Of a stretch of DNA of 5,966 bases, positions 5,424-5,966 are shown piece by piece (within the stretch, counting starts at the first letter, position 1; each line of letters starts with the position of its first letter). This stretch comes from DASZTV01 sp036268405 (GTDB lineage Bacteria; Actinomycetota; Actinomycetes; JAFAQI01). The stretch lies in assembly GCA_036268405.1 (NCBI GenBank), contig DATAUF010000136.1:1-5966 (forward strand), written 5' to 3'. The notes beneath the pieces were generated by a model, which searched no databases, was not told the origin of the DNA, and saw only the letters and a program-made list of their open reading frames with translations. The position numbers and the translations under genes are program-made.

Positions 5424-5966
5424 ATGAACACCGGACGCCTTGCCGCACGAGTCGTGATCGGTGGCCTGTTCGTCGGCCATGGCCTGCAGAAGCTGCAGGG
5501 AAAGTTCGACGGACCGGGCATTGAGGGCACGGCAAAGATGATGGACTCGATCGGCTTGCGGCCGGCGGTTCCCAATGCCTACGCCGCGGGCGTCGCCGAG
5601 ACGGCGGGTGGCGCGCTGCTGGTGCTCGGGGCGGCGACCCCGCTGGCTGCGGCGTCGCTCATTGGCACCATGATCACGGCGATCCGCACGGTGCACGGGA
5701 AGAATGGACCGTGGGTGACCAACCGCGGCTACGAGTACAACCTGGTGCTCATCGCGGCGCTTCTGGCGATCGTTGACGGCGGCCCCGGCCCGATCTCGGT
5801 GGACAAGATCCGTGGCCATGGCAAGCGGGGCATGTGGGCCATGCTCGGCGCGCTCGGCCTGGGTGCCGCGACCTCGACCATCGTTGTCGAGCTCGGCCGA
5901 TCCAACCCGCCGAAGGAGATCGATCTCACCGAGCGCGAGCCGCTGCGGGCCCCCGCTACGGCCTGA
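5424..5966 (+). CDS. DoxX family integral membrane protein
   Basis: This is a complete 180-residue membrane protein whose TGA is the last codon of the window. Four hydrophobic segments are visible: about 6-23, 53-87 (one long or broken helix region), 104-119 and 136-157. It has the DoxX hallmarks: a short N-terminus leading into RVVIGGLFVGHGLQKL (9-24), the AGVAETAGGALLVLG region (55-69) with a conserved-type Glu59 in the membrane, and a GYEYNL motif (102-107) before the third segment. The C-terminal 20 residues are charged and probably cytoplasmic. DoxX proteins occur in thiosulfate:quinone oxidoreductase of Acidianus and in a mycobacterial membrane complex with SodA and SseA linked to oxidative stress. 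The role of this member cannot be told from sequence, and no partner gene is in view. It is transcribed divergently from thyA across 44 nt and begins at an ATG with a good Shine-Dalgarno. Confidence 0.88.
   Translation: MNTGRLAARVVIGGLFVGHGLQKLQGKFDGPGIEGTAKMMDSIGLRPAVPNAYAAGVAETAGGALLVLGAATPLAAASLIGTMITAIRTVHGKNGPWVTNRGYEYNLVLIAALLAIVDGGPGPISVDKIRGHGKRGMWAMLGALGLGAATSTIVVELGRSNPPKEIDLTEREPLRAPATA

Noticed and set aside
5380..5535. N-terminal extension of thyA to an ATG at 5535
   Set aside because: It would overlap the first 37 codons of the divergent DoxX gene, is Arg/Cys-rich and lacks ThyA homology. The GTG at 5379 gives 265 residues, as expected.

Overview
This is a high-GC window of ordinary chromosomal housekeeping DNA from an actinomycete. 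Family-level evidence is strong: the RNase J has the N-terminus typical of Streptomyces and Nocardioides relatives, DapA and DHFR resemble their mycobacterial counterparts, and the order dapA - rnj - ftsK is an actinobacterial arrangement. A Nocardioidaceae-like organism is my best guess, with low confidence. There is no mobile element, CRISPR array, RNA gene or gene-free stretch over 300 bp. I do not see a previously undescribed system.

Layout: five genes run leftward on the minus strand, and one runs rightward at the right edge. Reading in the direction of transcription from about 5379 down to 1, they are thyA (thymidylate synthase), folA/dfrA (dihydrofolate reductase), dapA (dihydrodipicolinate synthase), rnj (ribonuclease J) and the first 466 codons of ftsK (DNA translocase, cut by the left edge). 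On the plus strand a DoxX-family membrane protein (5424-5966) is transcribed divergently from thyA across a 44-bp gap, and its stop codon is the last codon of the window.

The genes are tightly packed. thyA/folA overlap by 4 nt (GTGA), folA/dapA overlap by 4 nt (ATGA), dapA and rnj are 36 nt apart, and rnj and ftsK are 65 nt apart. ThyA converts methylene-THF to dihydrofolate while making dTMP, and DHFR regenerates THF, so thyA-folA is a functional pair. DapA starts lysine/meso-diaminopimelate synthesis for the cell wall, RNase J matures and degrades RNA, and FtsK moves chromosome ends through the division septum. The last three are a syntenic neighbourhood rather than one pathway.

The most interesting signal is regulatory. 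thyA, dapA and ftsK each have a TAnnnT (-10-like) hexamer 6 or 7 nt before the start codon and no convincing Shine-Dalgarno, the arrangement expected for leaderless transcripts. thyA and dapA share an identical 10-mer, CCGCGATAAC, at identical distance from the start. The dapA copy lies inside the last codons of folA, in a short C-terminal tail that contains that gene's only ATA isoleucine codon.
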